From: Simmondsia chinensis
Taxonomy: Eukaryota; Streptophyta; Magnoliopsida; Caryophyllales; Simmondsiaceae
Reading direction: 5' to 3'
Length of the DNA stretch: 64,000 nt
NCBI GenBank assembly: GCA_018398585.1
Contig: JAGTTD010000011.1
Location: forward strand, 20,823,346-20,887,345
Shown here: positions 9,991 to 22,439 of the stretch, piece after piece
Numbering within the stretch: position 1 is the first letter of the stretch
How the letters are laid out: each line of letters opens with the position of its first letter
Position numbers and translations under genes: made by a program
Notes under the pieces: generated by a model
What the model was told of the DNA's origin: nothing
The model's database searches: none
What the model saw: only the letters and a program-made list of their open reading frames with translations

Positions 9991-11627
9991 GGGTGACCAG
10001 GGCAAATGTGAGTCCGCTGAGGCTGGTGTTGTAGAGGATGATAGTGATGGGGAGTTTCTTTTAGTTACTGATTCTCAGTCCAGGTCCAAGCATAAGTGGG
10101 TCATGGATTCGGGTTGTTCGTATCACATTAGTCCAAATAGAGACTGGTTTTCCACGTATAAGTCTATACAGGGTGGAGTTGTCTTGATGGGTAACGATGC
10201 TGCTTGTAAGGTAGTGGGGATTGGGACAATTCGTGTGAGAATATTTGATGGGGCTATTAGAATTTAAGTGATGTACGTCACGTCCCGGAGTTGAAGAAAA
10301 ACTTGATTTCTCTAGGTACCCTTGAGTCTAGCGAGTACAAGTGCACTGCTGAAGGTAGAGTCATGCGGGTCAGTGAGGGTGCTTTAGTTGTGATGAAAGG
10401 GAAAAGGGTAGGTACTTTGTATGAGCTTGCAGGTACTACCGTGATAGGTTTAGTTGCTGTTTCCACATCTACTATGATAGATGCAGAGATCACGAGACTG
10501 TGGCACATGAGATTGTGTCACATTGGTGATAAGGCATTGTTTAAGCTGAATAAAAGAGGACTACGTTGTGGTCAGTCAATAGGACTGGTGGAATGCTGTG
10601 AGCAATGTGTGTATGGGAAGCAGAAAAGAGTCAGCTTCAGGTTAGCAGTACATCAGATAAAGGGAACGTTAGATTATATACATTCTAATTTGTGGGGACC
10701 TTCCAGAGTGGCTTCTAAAGGTGGGTCTAGGTATCTTCTAACGTTTACTGATGATTATTCAAGTAAAGTTTGAGTCTATTTTCTGAAGTTAAAAAACGAC
10801 GTGTATGATGTCTTCAAGAAATGGAAGATTCTGCTTGAAAAATAGACAGAAAAGCCTATAAAGAGGTTGAGGACTGATAATGGTCATGAGTTCGTTGAAG
10901 GTGACTTCACTCGATTTTGTGAAGATCAGGGTATAGTCAGACAGAGGACATGTATATGTTGACCTCAACAAAATGGAGTGGTTAAAAGATTGAACAGGAC
11001 GTTACTTGAGAAGGCTCGATGTATGTTTTCAAATGCAGGCTTGAAAAGAGAATGGTGAGCAGAAGCAGTTAGCATGGCTTGATATCTTATGAACAAGACA
11101 CCGCATTCTTCATTGAGATGAAGACACCTGAAGAGGTGTGGTCTAGTTCTACTTCTGATTATTCTCAGATTAAAGTATGTGGTTGTCCTGCATATGCATA
11201 TGTTAATGATAGAAAGCTGGAGCTTAGGGCCAAGAAATGCATCTTTCTTAGTTATTCATCAGGTGTGAAGGGATATAGATTATGGGATCCCGGTGCTCAG
11301 AAGTTTCTGACTAATAGAGATGTTACCTTCGATGAGTTTGCTCTACTACATCCGCCATACACACCCTCCATTGATAGTGATTTAGTTCAGGTCAAGACAC
11401 CTGATGTTACACAGATACAGTTAGATCAGCATGTCGTTCAGCCAGGGAGTATTCCAGCACCTCAGGTATGGGTTTCTGATGTTGTTATTGATAATGCAGA
11501 AACGGGTCAGCAGGTGGAGAATAATACTATAGCTGGTGGTAGACCAAGGCGACATATCAAGCCTCCAGAAAGATATGGGTATGAGGAGATGATTGCTTAT
11601 GCCCTTACTATATTGCTGAGTCTTTAG
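9991..11627 (+). pseudogene. Protease and integrase region of copia element 1
   Basis: The aspartic protease block is [11 protein letters not shown] near 10100, with the catalytic D-S-G. The integrase zinc domain is LWHMRLCHIGDKAL then CEQCVYGKQKR (10498-10625), giving the HHCC pattern. The catalytic core follows with HSNLWGPSRV and LLTFTDDYSSKV (about 10680-10770), RLRTDNGHEF (10866-10895), then PQQNGVVKRLNRTLLEKARC (about 10961-11023). Stops interrupt it at about 10771 and 10844, and again near 10959, 11055 and 11080. The C-terminal part 11079-11627 is open (KVCGCPAYAYV, KKCIFLSYSSGVKGYRLWDP) and ends by a frameshift just before ESLDDSE. Confidence 0.92.
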
Positions 11628-13174
11628 ATGATAGTGAGTCGACTTCGTATTCAAAGGTTGTATCGAGATCAGATGCTGAGAAGTGGCTCGTTTCTATGAA
11701 TGAAGAGATGCAATCTCTTCATAAGAATCACACATGGGAACTGGTGAAGCCCCAAATAGGGAAAAGACAGATTGGTTGTAAATGGGTTTTCAAAAGAAAG
11801 GAAGGCCTTCCTGGAGTTGAAGATGCAAGATATAAGGCACGTTTGGTAGCTAAAGGCTGCAGTCAGGTATAGGGTGTTGATTTTCATGATATATATTCAC
11901 CTGTAGTCAGACATACTTCGATACGTGTGCTTTTGTCTTTAGTTGACATGTATGACTTAGAACTTGAGCAGTTAGATGTAAAGACTGCATTTTTACATGG
12001 TGAACTAGAAGAGAGTATCTATATGCATCAGCCAGAGGGCTTCTTTGTAGAAGGAAAGGAAGATCATGTATGTTTGCTTAAGAACTCCTTATAGTGTTTG
12101 AAGCAATCTCTTAGGCATTGGTATAGGAGATTTGATCAGTTCATGACAGGTCATGGGTACATCAAGAGTAAGTACGATAGTTGTGTGTACTTCAGAAAGA
12201 CTAATACAGGATTTGTTTATTTGCTTTTGTACGTTGATGATATGTTGATTGCAGCACGAGACATGAAGGATGTTGATGACTTGAAACATATGTTGAAGAG
12301 TGAGTTTGAGATGAAAGATCTTGGAGCAGCTAAGAAGATTTTAGGCGTGGAGATTCGTAGAGACCGAAAAGCCGAAAAATTATACTTGTCACAAGAGAAG
12401 TATACTGAGAAGATGTTAGACATGTTTCATATGAAGGATGCTAATCCAGTTAGCACGTCCTTAGCAGCTCACTTCAGACTTTCAGCATTTGATTCGCCTC
12501 AGACTGAGGAGGATGTTAGGTACAAGTCTCAGATTCCCTATTCTAGTGCAGTAGGCAGTATTATGTATGCAATGGTTTCTACACGTCCAGATATTACTTT
12601 GGCAGTGAGCAGAGTTAGTAGGTACATGGCGAATCCAGGTAAAGAGCATTGGCATGCGGTGAAGTAGATTCTCAGGTATCTTCGTGGAACTTCTGATATT
12701 TGTTTAGAATATGGGAAAAGTAAGTGTTGCTTGGTTGGGTATGTAAATTTTGATTATGGTGGAGACCTCGATAAGAGGAAGTCCACATCAGGGTATGTGT
12801 TTTGTTTAGGTGACACAACTATCAGTTGGAGAGCATGTTTACAGTCTGTTACAGCACAGTCTACTACCGAGGCCGAATATATGGTAGTCACAGACGCATT
12901 TAAAGAAGCCGTCTGGTTGAGAGGTTTGATTAATGAGATCAGTGCTGAGCAAGGCACCGTTAGAGTCTACTGTGATAGTAAGTCCGCCATTCACCTAGCG
13001 AAGGATCAGATGTCACATCATGACAGAACGAAGCATATAAATGTGAAGCATCATTTTATTATAGATCTAATTGACGTGCGGAAGGTGGAGTTGAAAAAGA
13101 TTGGGACTAAGGACAATCCAGCTGACATGTTCACTAAGGTAATTTGGTGGGTCTTTGCGTTTGATGTGTGTTAG
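11628..13174 (+). pseudogene. Reverse transcriptase and RNase H of copia element 1
   Basis: RT blocks in order: NHTWELVKP, CKWVFKRKEG, DVKTAFLHGELEE (about 11974-12012), SLRHWYRRFDQFM, then the catalytic YVDD at 12230-12241 inside LLLYVDDMLIAA, and EFEMKDLGAAKKILGVEI. RNase H at 12731-13174 shows GYVNFDYGGDLDKRKSTSGY, TAQSTTEAEYM and VYCDSKSAIHLAK, ending HINVKHHFIIDLI..KVELKKIGTKDNPADMFTK. Stops occur at about 11869 and 12092, and at 12667 where the expected Trp codon is TAG. The D, E and D residues of RNase H are retained (the first Asp block reads DYGGD). Confidence 0.94.
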
Positions 13175-13237
13175 CCCCGGTTAAGGGGGTGTTTGTGGAG
13201 AAGGTAGAGTTATTTTATTGTTGATGTTAATTTTGAG

Positions 13238-13251
13238 CCAAGGTGGAGATT
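13238..13251 (+). other. Polypurine tract of copia element 1
   Basis: gccaaggtggagat runs directly into the 3' LTR (tgttagg at 13252). An almost identical tract precedes 7718, linking the two elements. Confidence 0.8.
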
Positions 13252-13742
13252 TGTTAGGAAAATGCCTCAAAATTCCTTGGAACTTTAAGTAAGGATGCCG
13301 TGAGGAGGCCGATCGATCGGGTGAAGTTCGATCGATTGGGAAAGTTACGTAAGTGAAGGACTCCAGCAGTAAGCTCCCCGATCAATGGGTGAAATACCGA
13401 TCAATTGGGACCCCGATCAACCGGGAACCATGTTTTCATGGGGCTATGTATATGGACGCAGAGTTACGTCATTTGCATCCAATTTCGTGAGGTATTTTTC
13501 CCCAGCGGTGCCGCCAACTAAAAAGAGAGAGAAAGAGAGAAGGAGTGATTGTAATTATTCTTTTCGATTCAATAATAAAAGCTCCAATCTTTACCCGTGG
13601 TTTTCTCCCCTTTCGATTGTAAAGGGGTTTTCATGTAAATACTTGTGTCATTTGTTTCTTTCCTCTTTTAGTCCATTTACTTCTCGTATTGTCATGGTAT
13701 TTGATTCGATTGTATACCGGGAGAATTAGTTATTTCCGCACA
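13252..13742 (+). repeat. 3' LTR of copia element 1
   Basis: A 491-bp partner of 8711-9193 with the same ends, tgttagg and cgcaca. It has an extra near-palindrome unit (ccgatcaattggg, ccgatcaaccggg) relative to the 5' LTR, and many C-to-T and G-to-A changes. It is followed by the target duplication aaggt. Confidence 0.95.
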
Positions 13743-13747
13743 AAGGT

Positions 13748-14826
13748 TCCACTAGAAAGCATAGCTCATGACTTTCTTTTCGCGTCATCATATTTATACG
13801 GGAGGCCAAGAATCGTCTAATATTTCAAAAATTAGTTTCTAGCCTTGTTCCATATTTTAGACACCACCAAGCTCAAAATTGCATCCTGGTTTCCGAGAAT
13901 AAATTGAATGATTGAATCTTTCAATCAACCGCTGCATGGAAAATTCCCTCAAAATCAGCTCTCTAGCATCTCCCTGCCCCATGCGATCTCGCCTTCCTTG
14001 GCCTCTACCATCCCAGAATTCTTTCAAATGAAATATTCATGACTAAGTAGATGATAAATTTTGGTCCGACCGTTACCGAACGTGTTTTTGGATATGCCGA
14101 AGATTCCTTCCAAGCCATCTTCCCAGCATCTACATGTATTTTACTCATATTATGTTGACCTCTTTGATATCTGGTTTACTCTCAACATTTTTGGTTTTAA
14201 AGAATGGCTTTAGTAACATCACATAATTATTTAGTTAGATTTAACGCAATCTTTCTTAGATGTGATTGCCGAGTTTTTGTCACTGTAAATGGAAGTTCCT
14301 AATTAGTAAGATTCCATGATCATATTTTAGATCAATTACTGTCAGTTCAAAACAAACTCATAAAGAGGCAAAAATTATTTTTGTGGACCATTTTGCAACT
14401 TTAGGTGTTACAAGATTAGTTCCCTTCATTGCTTGCCATTGGTCATGGTGCACCTCTATTCTTCTGGGTCCTTATTTTCTATCCTTTCGGTGTGGTTATG
14501 TTTGGTATGAACTGTTTGCCTCTAGGTGTTGGTTGGTAGCTATTAATAGAGGTGACAAATTCAGACCCACCTGATTAATGGACCCAGAAAACCCATAAAC
14601 TAATGCATGTGGAACCAAAAATTTCTCTAAAGTAATTGAACCTAAAGTTCAAATGACATGACTAGAAGTTACCTCAATTCCTTCATGGTCTTATATGAAA
14701 ATGACTTAATACTAAATTTGACTTGACTCGATCTACCATTCACCGAAGCCAACTTGACCCATAATGATCCGAACTCTAACTTAACCCAACATACAAAGAG
14801 AATTTACTCAATGTCTTTAAACGTAA
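13748..14826. other. Spacer between copia and Tat elements
   Basis: No reading frame with a recognisable domain. Sequence joins the pre-insertion flank (ccttaaaggt|tccactag). The last 250 bp contain words such as gacttgactcg and aacttgacccataatgatcc that recur in similar form at about 29120-29270. This suggests that the Tat element landed in an older repeat. Confidence 0.5.
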
Positions 14827-15977
14827 TATTTACACCCTAATTTCAACAGGGCTGGGACGGCACATTTCTTTAGTAAAGTGCCATGTGATCATCACTTAAG
14901 GTTCTCCTCGAGGGGAGTTAGGCCTTTGGGTACTCTAGTAATGATGTCTCGAGCTTAGTTCCTGAAAAGAATTATTACCCTTGATAAGGGTATCAGCTAC
15001 TTGAGGCTCGAGATGTTTGAAGGGTGAAATAAGCTCGAGTTCAAGGGCTGCCAGGAAAGCTACAAGAATGGTACTTTCAAAGATTGAGGAATTTACTTGA
15101 AGTGCAATTTTATTTGCTTGGGCCTTAAGCTTAGTTTAGGGGAACGTGGAGCTTCTAGAGGGAACTTCTACAGAAATTACAGACGTGGACATCAAGGACT
15201 TCTCTCCAAAACTCAAGACAAGTTGGTGAAGAATAAGCGTGCGAAGAAGAAGAGCTTAGTAGCTAGACGTGGGTGAAGTTACTATAAAAATAGGAGCAGC
15301 CGTTATTTTCTTTTTCTATAAATAAAGGACTCTGCGGCAGTCTAAAGTAGTAAGCATATACTCAAGACAAAGCTTCTTCAAGTTTTTTACAGCACACTTG
15401 TGCTTTTTCTCTTAGTAGTAGCGTAACTTAGTTAGGCGTAGCGTAATGTTGATCTTCGATGTACTTACCTCCATAGTAATACAGTTCTCAAGTTTTAGAT
15501 ATGGCTTTCCAACTTTAATACGTTCCCACAAATAGACAAGTTGAGATTTGAGGCTTTAGTTTAAGGTCTTAATCTGTCCCTTGATTGTGTTGGTCTTAAT
15601 ACTATTGCCACCGCTTGATAAGTTAGATGAACTTAGGTTCATGCCATTGATGAAGGCTTTCACAGTCAAGGCTTGCCCATTGATTGCGTTGGTCCTAATC
15701 CAGTGACTTGAATACTGTTTGCTCCACCTTAATCTTGTCACACCTAAACTCATTTGAGTTATTATAAGTCAAGGTTGCCAGGCTTGAAAATTTGACTGAC
15801 TTAGGCTTGTAAGTGGACTACTGAGCTCTTGGGTTTGTCTCCACCTCAGTTCTTGACTTTTAAGTATACGAGGAAAAGTGTCTATGGGCCCTGCTTTGTC
15901 ACTGTAAATGCCACTTGAGTTAGGACCATATCCTTTAATTTTCTTTCATAAAAATATGTAAAATCCACAAAAAATAC
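14827..15977 (+). repeat. 5' LTR of the Tat element
   Basis: Begins tatttacaccctaa, corresponding to tgtttacatcctaa at 27937, with the first G mutated to A. The two LTRs align for about 1.15 kb, for example over aagctcgagttcaagg/aactcgagg, aacgtggagcttctagaggga, gcagccgttattttc and gggccctgctttgtcactgtaa. Confidence 0.8.
15315..15326 (+). promoter_or_regulatory. LTR TATA box of the Tat element
   Basis: tctataaataaa precedes aggactctgc. The 3' LTR has cctataaatgaa at the equivalent place (about 28435). The position, around 490 bp into the LTR, is plausible for U3. Confidence 0.6.
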
Positions 15978-16420
15978 TTAACAAAGTCTTCTTAATTTAA
16001 GCGTAAGCAGAACTTACGGTATAACCAAAGTTAAATATACCAACATACCACAACTTTTTCTTCGAAACAGTGAGTGGTTGAGGTCCAAGATGTGCGGTTC
16101 ATAGTTAGGCTCACTCCCGAGTTGCGGTGAGTCCCTTTTGCACATTTGTTTTGTTTTCTCTTTTACGGTGACCAACACATATCATTCGAAACAAAATAGA
16201 AGAAACACGGCTTTTTGGTGACCACAGTGGGAGGCTTGACATGAGACTTCGTCATCTTTAGCCTGTTGTGGATTTCGAATGTGTAATTTCCAGCAATTCG
16301 CCAATGGTTAGAACCAGGAGGTCTAGTGCCCTCGAGCACGTGGATCTAGAAGGCTTAGCCCTTATTGGGTTCCTACTTGGGTGTCCTCTAGAACAAAGTC
16401 CCGTGCCTTAAAGGGATGAA
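15978..16420 (+). other. Untranslated leader of the Tat element
   Basis: Lies between the aligned part of the 5' LTR and gag. tttttggtgaccacagtggga at about 16212-16232 resembles the start of the interior in many Tat-lineage elements (tttggygmycaccgtgggg), so it may be the primer-binding site. If so, the true LTR extends to ~16210 and the 3' LTR copy is truncated. Confidence 0.5.
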
Positions 16421-18714
16421 ATGAGTCATGGCCATGGCAGTGAAAGTAGTGGTGATGATGAAATCCTAGAAGATGAACGTATGGGGCTAAATGGCTATTC
16501 TCGTCAGAGTTTCATGGTTATGTTCAACTGTCATTTAGAGACTATGGACCAAAGGGTTCAAAAAACAATGAGAGAAGCCTTTGAGGGACAATGTGCTGAA
16601 ATAGAGCGTAATCTTATGGCTCAGCATGAAAACTATGCCATTATGAGAGCCGTGATTAATGACATTGGATCCTCTATGAACGAAAGGCTACATAAAATAA
16701 CAGATAGAGCCTTGATAAAAATGGACTCGATCTTGTTTTCTACTGCTACCCTTATAGCTAAGGATGTGGCTAGGCAGATAGTGCTTAAAGTCGAGCTTAT
16801 TTTGGTTAGGGAGGATATCAAGCAACTAAGGCCGACACCCCCTCCATTAGTGACAACTAGTTACCTTCATGAGACTCGCTCGAGCTCACGGTTGCCAATC
16901 ACTCAGGTTGAGTATATGGTCCCTGAGACAATAGAAAACTCGTTAGTGGCTAACCATGTGTCATACACTTGGAATCAAGCCAAGGAAACGAAAGCATGCC
17001 TCATGGAGTTGCAGGCCCTTCCAATCTGAGTTTTCTCTGACCATGAGGGATCTCAATCCTACTGTGTCGTTGATACCTTTCTCCGAGGCAAGGAGGTAAA
17101 ACCATTCTCACCCTCCTCAAGCAACGGAGGTCACCTCAGGGCCCACTCAAAGCCTTGAGATAGGAGTGCAAGGTCAGGTCCCTATTATAGAGAACCAGGC
17201 TTGTCATCCTGAAAATCTCCACACTTACGACATTGAGGGGGAAATTAATAACCCGGATCCTCGAGATCACAACTTGAGGGTTGATTAGACAAGGATAAAC
17301 TAACAACCTACTGGTACTAGTGTGCCTCCAAGCGTGTCATGCAACCCAGGTCCTGCTAGAATATACGTCATGGCCAGCCAAATGCATGGCCATTATGATT
17401 AAGGGGTTTATCCAGGGTTTGGGGGGCAACAACTGTTCTTGTACCTACTTGTGATGAGTGCTTAGGGGTATCCCGCAGACACCCCTGCAGATCCCTACCC
17501 GCTTGGAGGGTAGTGGCGGGCGCATAATCATATGTCTAACCTTCCCCTCCAAGATTAATTTGCCGCCTTCATTGAGCAAATGTATGGACCAGGTCTCACA
17601 AGGGTCAATATGCCCTTGTATAGTAAGCCTTACCCTGACTACATTGACAGGGATTACCATTTTTCTTGAGGATACAAAATCCTCGAATTTACCCTCTTCT
17701 TAGGAGAAGGGACTGTTTTTTTCTCTCTAGCACCTAGAGAGATTCAATTGCTAGTGTAGGGAAGCAACATAAAATCAATATCTCAAATTAAGGCTGTTCC
17801 CTAATTCATTGATTGGGATCGCTTTCAAATGGTATATGAACCTCCCACCTAATTCTATTTACTATTGGGATGACAAAGCCAGACAATTCCTGGCCCAATT
17901 CCCTCAAATAGAGTTAGGAACTTCCATGTTAGATGTAGATCAAATGAGACAAAAGTCTAGCGAATCAGTGGAGGAGTATATTAACTAGTTCAAGTGAGCT
18001 TGGTTAAAATGCACTATAGTTCTTCCTGAGCTTGAATATGCTAAGCTGGCTCTGAACGGCTTGGACAGTGAATTCAGGAAGAAATTTGAAAGCTCTAACT
18101 TTACGACACTTCGTCAGCTGGCAGAATATTCTGCTAGATATGATGCAGTCTTAAAAGAAGAAAGCCTTAAAAAAAAGAGCGTGTATGATACATATGTGCA
18201 CTACTTAATTGAGGAGGAAGTTGATCCTCCCTACAAAATCGACGTAGCTGAGTATGTCAAGGGGCCTCCCATGGTTTGTATTCCTTTTATTAAGAAGGAT
18301 ACTAAAGCGACAAGTCTTACCAATCCTAAGACTTGAGAAAATATTCATATGACCTCTCTAGAGTTTATGCAATATTTGATTGGCTTGAGGCAAATAATAA
18401 ACTTAAGATTAGGGGTAAACATTAGGGGTGAACACAAAAAACTGGATCCTTACTCGAATAAGGGGAATGTGTACTGTAAGAGGCATGATTCGTTAACTCA
18501 GTCAACGAAGAATTGCGTGATCTTTAGAAACGTTGTTCAAGATGCCATAGAGGCTAGAGAATTGATCTTCCCAAGAGAAGGACAAATGGGCGTCGATGAA
18601 GACCCTTTCTTTATTCCTCTTCATGTCAATGTTGTTGAAACCATGGACAAAAACAAGCCCGGTTGTGTACAGGCTAACCCTTTTCTATATATAGGAAAAA
18701 AAAATGGTTCTTAG
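16421..18714 (+). pseudogene. gag of the Tat element
   Basis: An open stretch of about 200 codons begins MSHGHGSESSGDDEILEDE (16421) and is rich in charged helix-forming residues. A stretch with stops follows; from ~17840 the retrotransposon gag core is recognisable: YYWDD, FPQIELGTSMLDVDQM, SESVEEYIN, LPELEYAKLALNGL. It continues in the open segment at 18061 (DSEFRKKFESSNFTTLRQLA). Near 18475 a Cys/His block, YCKRHDSLTQSTKNCVIF followed by RNVVQDAIE, matches the gag C-terminal motif of Tat-type polyproteins. Stops near 17028, 17289, 18336 and 18714 break the frame. Confidence 0.85.
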
Positions 18715-20655
18715 TGATAATTAGAAGGCTTGGGTGGCTAACCATCTTTTTGAACGGTTGATCATTAAAGAAATACTGGCATTCCCAATACTGGTGCATA
18801 CGTTGGATGATGGGATAGGCCATTGGCACGTCACTAAACTTCATCCTACTAGTAGGTGCACCTTTTTCAATAATTTACTGATCAAGCTCCGCAATTACTC
18901 CGGCATTATGCTGACAGTGGTCGGCGAATTGGCTATGGACATCAGTGGTGGTCAAGGGTCATCCCAAAGTCTAACTAGTTAGGAGAAAATATCTCACGAC
19001 TTGGAAAGGATGTCATACGTGGCATGGGAGCAATGTTGTGGGAAAATACAAGTTGCAGTAAGGAAACTCAAGTTGCTTCCTTAATACATTTCCCCCATCG
19101 ATCCTTTGTTACGACTAAAAATGCCATATGAAAAACCTACAAGAAGTAATTTGGTCGAGGATTCTCTCTTGAATACTCAAATTGTCATGAGGATAGGACA
19201 TCCAAAGAGAAACCCAATGCACACCTTATTAGACATGGATACCAACCGGGCACCATGGCAGTCAGGTTATTAGCCATCAGGTCTTAGGTTCGGTGATGTA
19301 TGGATGAGGAATCACCTCAATCAAGAGGTGGCTAGTCCCTCCATCTTAACTCGAACTAAAAAAAAAAAAAAAAGACAGCTGCACAAGAGGGTAGCTCAGT
19401 GAAGAATCATGCTTTTTTCCTGCCTAACTAGGCTTGCTCAAGAAGAGGCCAGGGTCCGTAAAGTCAAAAAGGCCGAGCATGTGGATCTCGAGGATCTAAT
19501 GATTGGGTCCAAGCCTCCTACTACTAGTAAGGAGCCAACTCATAAATACTCAAAAGGTGGGCTAGTCTCTCATCTTCGGAAGGTCGAGAAGCTTGGGTAG
19601 ATCACCTAACCAAGGACCCCCTAGTTTGGGCAATCAGCTGAGGATGAGGAAGAGTACTCCCCTCTAAGCATTAAGTTAGTGGAACCATTGGATTGCATCA
19701 ACCCAACATGGTCTGACAATGAAAATGACTTCCGCGAAGAAGGCTTCCCTTATCCTGTGTTGGAGTCTTGAACTTCAGAGGTTGATCACAACAAATAACC
19801 TTAAGAATCCAACATGCCAATTAATGGTGTTTTGCAACAACAAAGAGGGGTTACCCCCATGGTCGATAGACATGAGAAGAAGGTAGACTAAGGGATTCAA
19901 ATTCATTTTGGGCTGTTGCATGAAAAGGTGGACGTAAGAACTTCCCTATTCCTTCCCTTAGAATTCTTTATAACCAATACCCAAGAAGGTCTCGAGGGTG
20001 ATGTGATAGCATCAGATGAGGAGCCTCAAGTAGAGTTTGTGGCTGAAGTTGCAGCTACTAAAGGTACACTTGACCCTTTATCTTTTACAGTTAATACTAC
20101 AACATCCAAATTGCCTAATGATCCACCTGACATAATGCAGACGATGTTTGATGGACCCAATATCGCCAATAAACACATCAAGCCCCTATATATCAAGGCC
20201 AAATTCGATGACATTCTGATCAACAGGGTCTTGGCGGATAATTGCACTGCTATCAACGTCTTGCCTTCAGATATGTTGGGGGTCATTGGTAAGTATCGAA
20301 AAGACTTAATCACCTCAGATGTGGCAATAGCTTTTTTAGAGCTGCCACAAAACATGAAGGACTCATCCCCATTGACTTAACTGTTGACGGCTTAAGTAAG
20401 CTAATAGCTTTTTTCATGGTGGAAACTACCTCGAGCCATAATGCTTTGCTTGGTAGGGATTGGCTACATGCCAATTATTATATTCCATCATCACATCATC
20501 AGTTGTTAATCTTCTGGAACCATGAAAAGTATGATGTTGTTTTGGCAGATAACAGGCCATTTATGGCTTGCTCCAACTATGTTGAGGCAAAATTCTACGA
20601 AGATAATGTGGGACCCCTAGACATTAAGAGAGCCACTTCACAATTAGCCCAATGA
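18715..20655 (+). pseudogene. Gag-pol linker and protease of the Tat element
   Basis: The linker is mostly broken; a segment near 19225 reads RHGYQPGT, similar to the glycine-rich GYQPG-type block found between gag and protease in this lineage. The open segment 19916-20380 includes HIKPLYIKAKFDDILINRVL then ADNCTAINVLPSDML. This is the retropepsin active-site region, but with D-N-C instead of the usual D-(N/T/S)-G. A second block, NALLGRDWLHANYYIPSS (about 20440), is the conserved segment that follows the protease in Ty3 elements. The altered active site and stops indicate loss of function. Confidence 0.8.
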
Positions 20656-21025
20656 TAAGACACAATTGCCATCATTGAAAGCCCACTAACCAAAGCTGAG
20701 GTTAGTCAATCGAATATCAATTCTAAAGATTCTGACTTCTGGGGATACATGAGGGCCCATCATGATGAAGAGGACTCCCAAGGCACTCCAGAATCTCATT
20801 ACGGGGGCACCCGGACCACCTAGTAATGGCCTGAGAGGCCATTTCCTCAGCATTAGCAAGGTTCCTGGCCTGGTGAGCTGAGTATTAGCTTTGGGCAGAG
20901 CAACCATTTCACGGTTTTCAAGTCCATGCAGCGCAAGAAAAGGAACTAGGGCTCTCCAATATAAGAGCAGCACCAGCCAAACTGGAGGATCTAAGGGCTA
21001 AAGTCCAAGAGCCCCTTAAGTTAAT

Positions 21026-22212
21026 TTGGGCTCGACAAAGGACCTAAGACCTACCTATTTGAGTGCTCTGCTCTCTGAGGAGCAGAAATTGACTTTGCTC
21101 TGTGAATTCAAGGATTGCTTTGCTTGGGACCATCATGATATGCCTGGCCTAGAAAGAAAAGTGGTGAAGCATGGGCTTCCTATCAAGTCAGGCTCGAAGC
21201 CCATCATTCAAGGAGTCGTAGATTTGGTCAAGGAAGAAATTCAAGACTCTTGAAGGCCAAATTCATCAGAACAGTCAGGTATGTTGTGTGGTTGGCTAAT
21301 GTCATCCCTGTCATTAAAAAGAATGGAAAAATTAGGGTCTGTATTGATTTCAGAGATCTGAATGCAACCACCTCAAAGGACGAATACCCTATGTATATTA
21401 TTGATGTGCTTATTGACATAGGCTCGAGGCATAATGTTTTGTCCTTCATGGATGGATACTGTGGGTACTACTAAGTCATGATTGCCAGGAGGATACCCAC
21501 TAAACATCATTTAGATTTCCAAGGTCAATAGGGACGTTTGAGTGGGTGACTATGCCTTTTGGTTTGAAGAATGCTGGCACCACCTACTAAAGAGTCATGA
21601 ACATGATTTTTCATGACCTCATTGGCAAGACCGTGAAAGTCTTATAGTTGATATCGTGGTCAAATCCAAATCCCGAGTTAAACACTTGGAAGACTTGAGG
21701 AGTGCGTTCCTTAGAATGATGGCTCACAATCTTAAGATGAATCCATTAAAATGCGCTTTTAGAGTGTGAGTTGGAAACTTTCTGGGTTTTCTAGTACACC
21801 AGAGTGGCATCGAGATGGGCATTAATAAGACTAAGGTTATCCAAATGGCCAAGCTACCATCAAGCAAAGAGAAGCTTCAACGCTTCTTGTGGTATGCTAA
21901 TTTCTTAAGACATTTTATCTCGAATGTCACAGGAAAAACCAAGGTCTTATCTCCATTGCTGAAGCTCAAATCCGGGAAGGAAAAGTGGAGGGACTACATC
22001 AAACATCATTCGAGGCCATCAAAAACTACTTGATTAGGCTCCCAGTCATAAATCCACCAAAGAAGGGCAAGCCTTTAAAAATCTATGTCTCTACTTTAAA
22101 GGAATCTATTGGTTGTTTGCTTGCACAGGACAATGAGCATGGTTTTGAACATGTGGTGTTCTACCTTAACCGTTACCTAAATGAATGTGAAATTTTTTCT
22201 ATGCATCAATAA
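21026..22212 (+). pseudogene. Reverse transcriptase and RNase H of the Tat element
   Basis: RT starts with a FKDCFAWDHHDMPGL block, then GLPIKSGSKPIIQ (about 21170). The palm region reads WLANVIPVIKKNGKIRVCID and FRDLNATTSKDEYPMYIIDV, then VLSFMDGYCGYY at ~21470. After a stop the YVDD box near 21640-21660 is destroyed: sequence that should read tatgttgatgatatc is now tatagttgatatc, missing one Asp codon and shifted. RNase H remains as LPVINPPKKGKPLKIYVST then SIGCLLAQDNEHGFEHVVFY (22030-22160). This RT cannot be active. Confidence 0.9.
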
Positions 22213-22439
22213 AATTGAGACATTATTTCTTGGCGTTTAAAATATATGTGGTAGTCCAGAAAGATGTCCTTAAATATATGCTAGATAGACTATTTGTGAG
22301 AAGAAGGTTAAACAAGTGAAGTGTAGCTCTACTTCAATTTGAGTTGGTATATGTGTCATAAAAGTCAGTAAAGGGGCAAGCCCTAGCGGACTTTTTAGTT
22401 GACCATCCAAATATCCAAACCAACTTAGACAATGAGCCA

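Larger units (their letters stand above)
8711..13742 (+). mobile_element. Ty1/copia retrotransposon (Tork/TNT1 type), complete but dead
   Basis: A 5,032-bp element with LTRs at 8711-9193 and 13252-13742, a perfect 5-bp target duplication aaggt (8706-8710 and 13743-13747), a primer-binding site at 9196 and a polypurine tract at ~13238-13251. The domain order gag, protease, integrase, RT, RNase H is that of Ty1/copia, with integrase before RT. The RT and RNase H blocks look closest to Tork/TNT1-like elements. Many stops and at least two frameshifts inactivate it. The two LTRs differ by numerous substitutions, mostly transitions, so the insertion is not recent. A close relative lies at 42198-51948. 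Confidence 0.95.
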
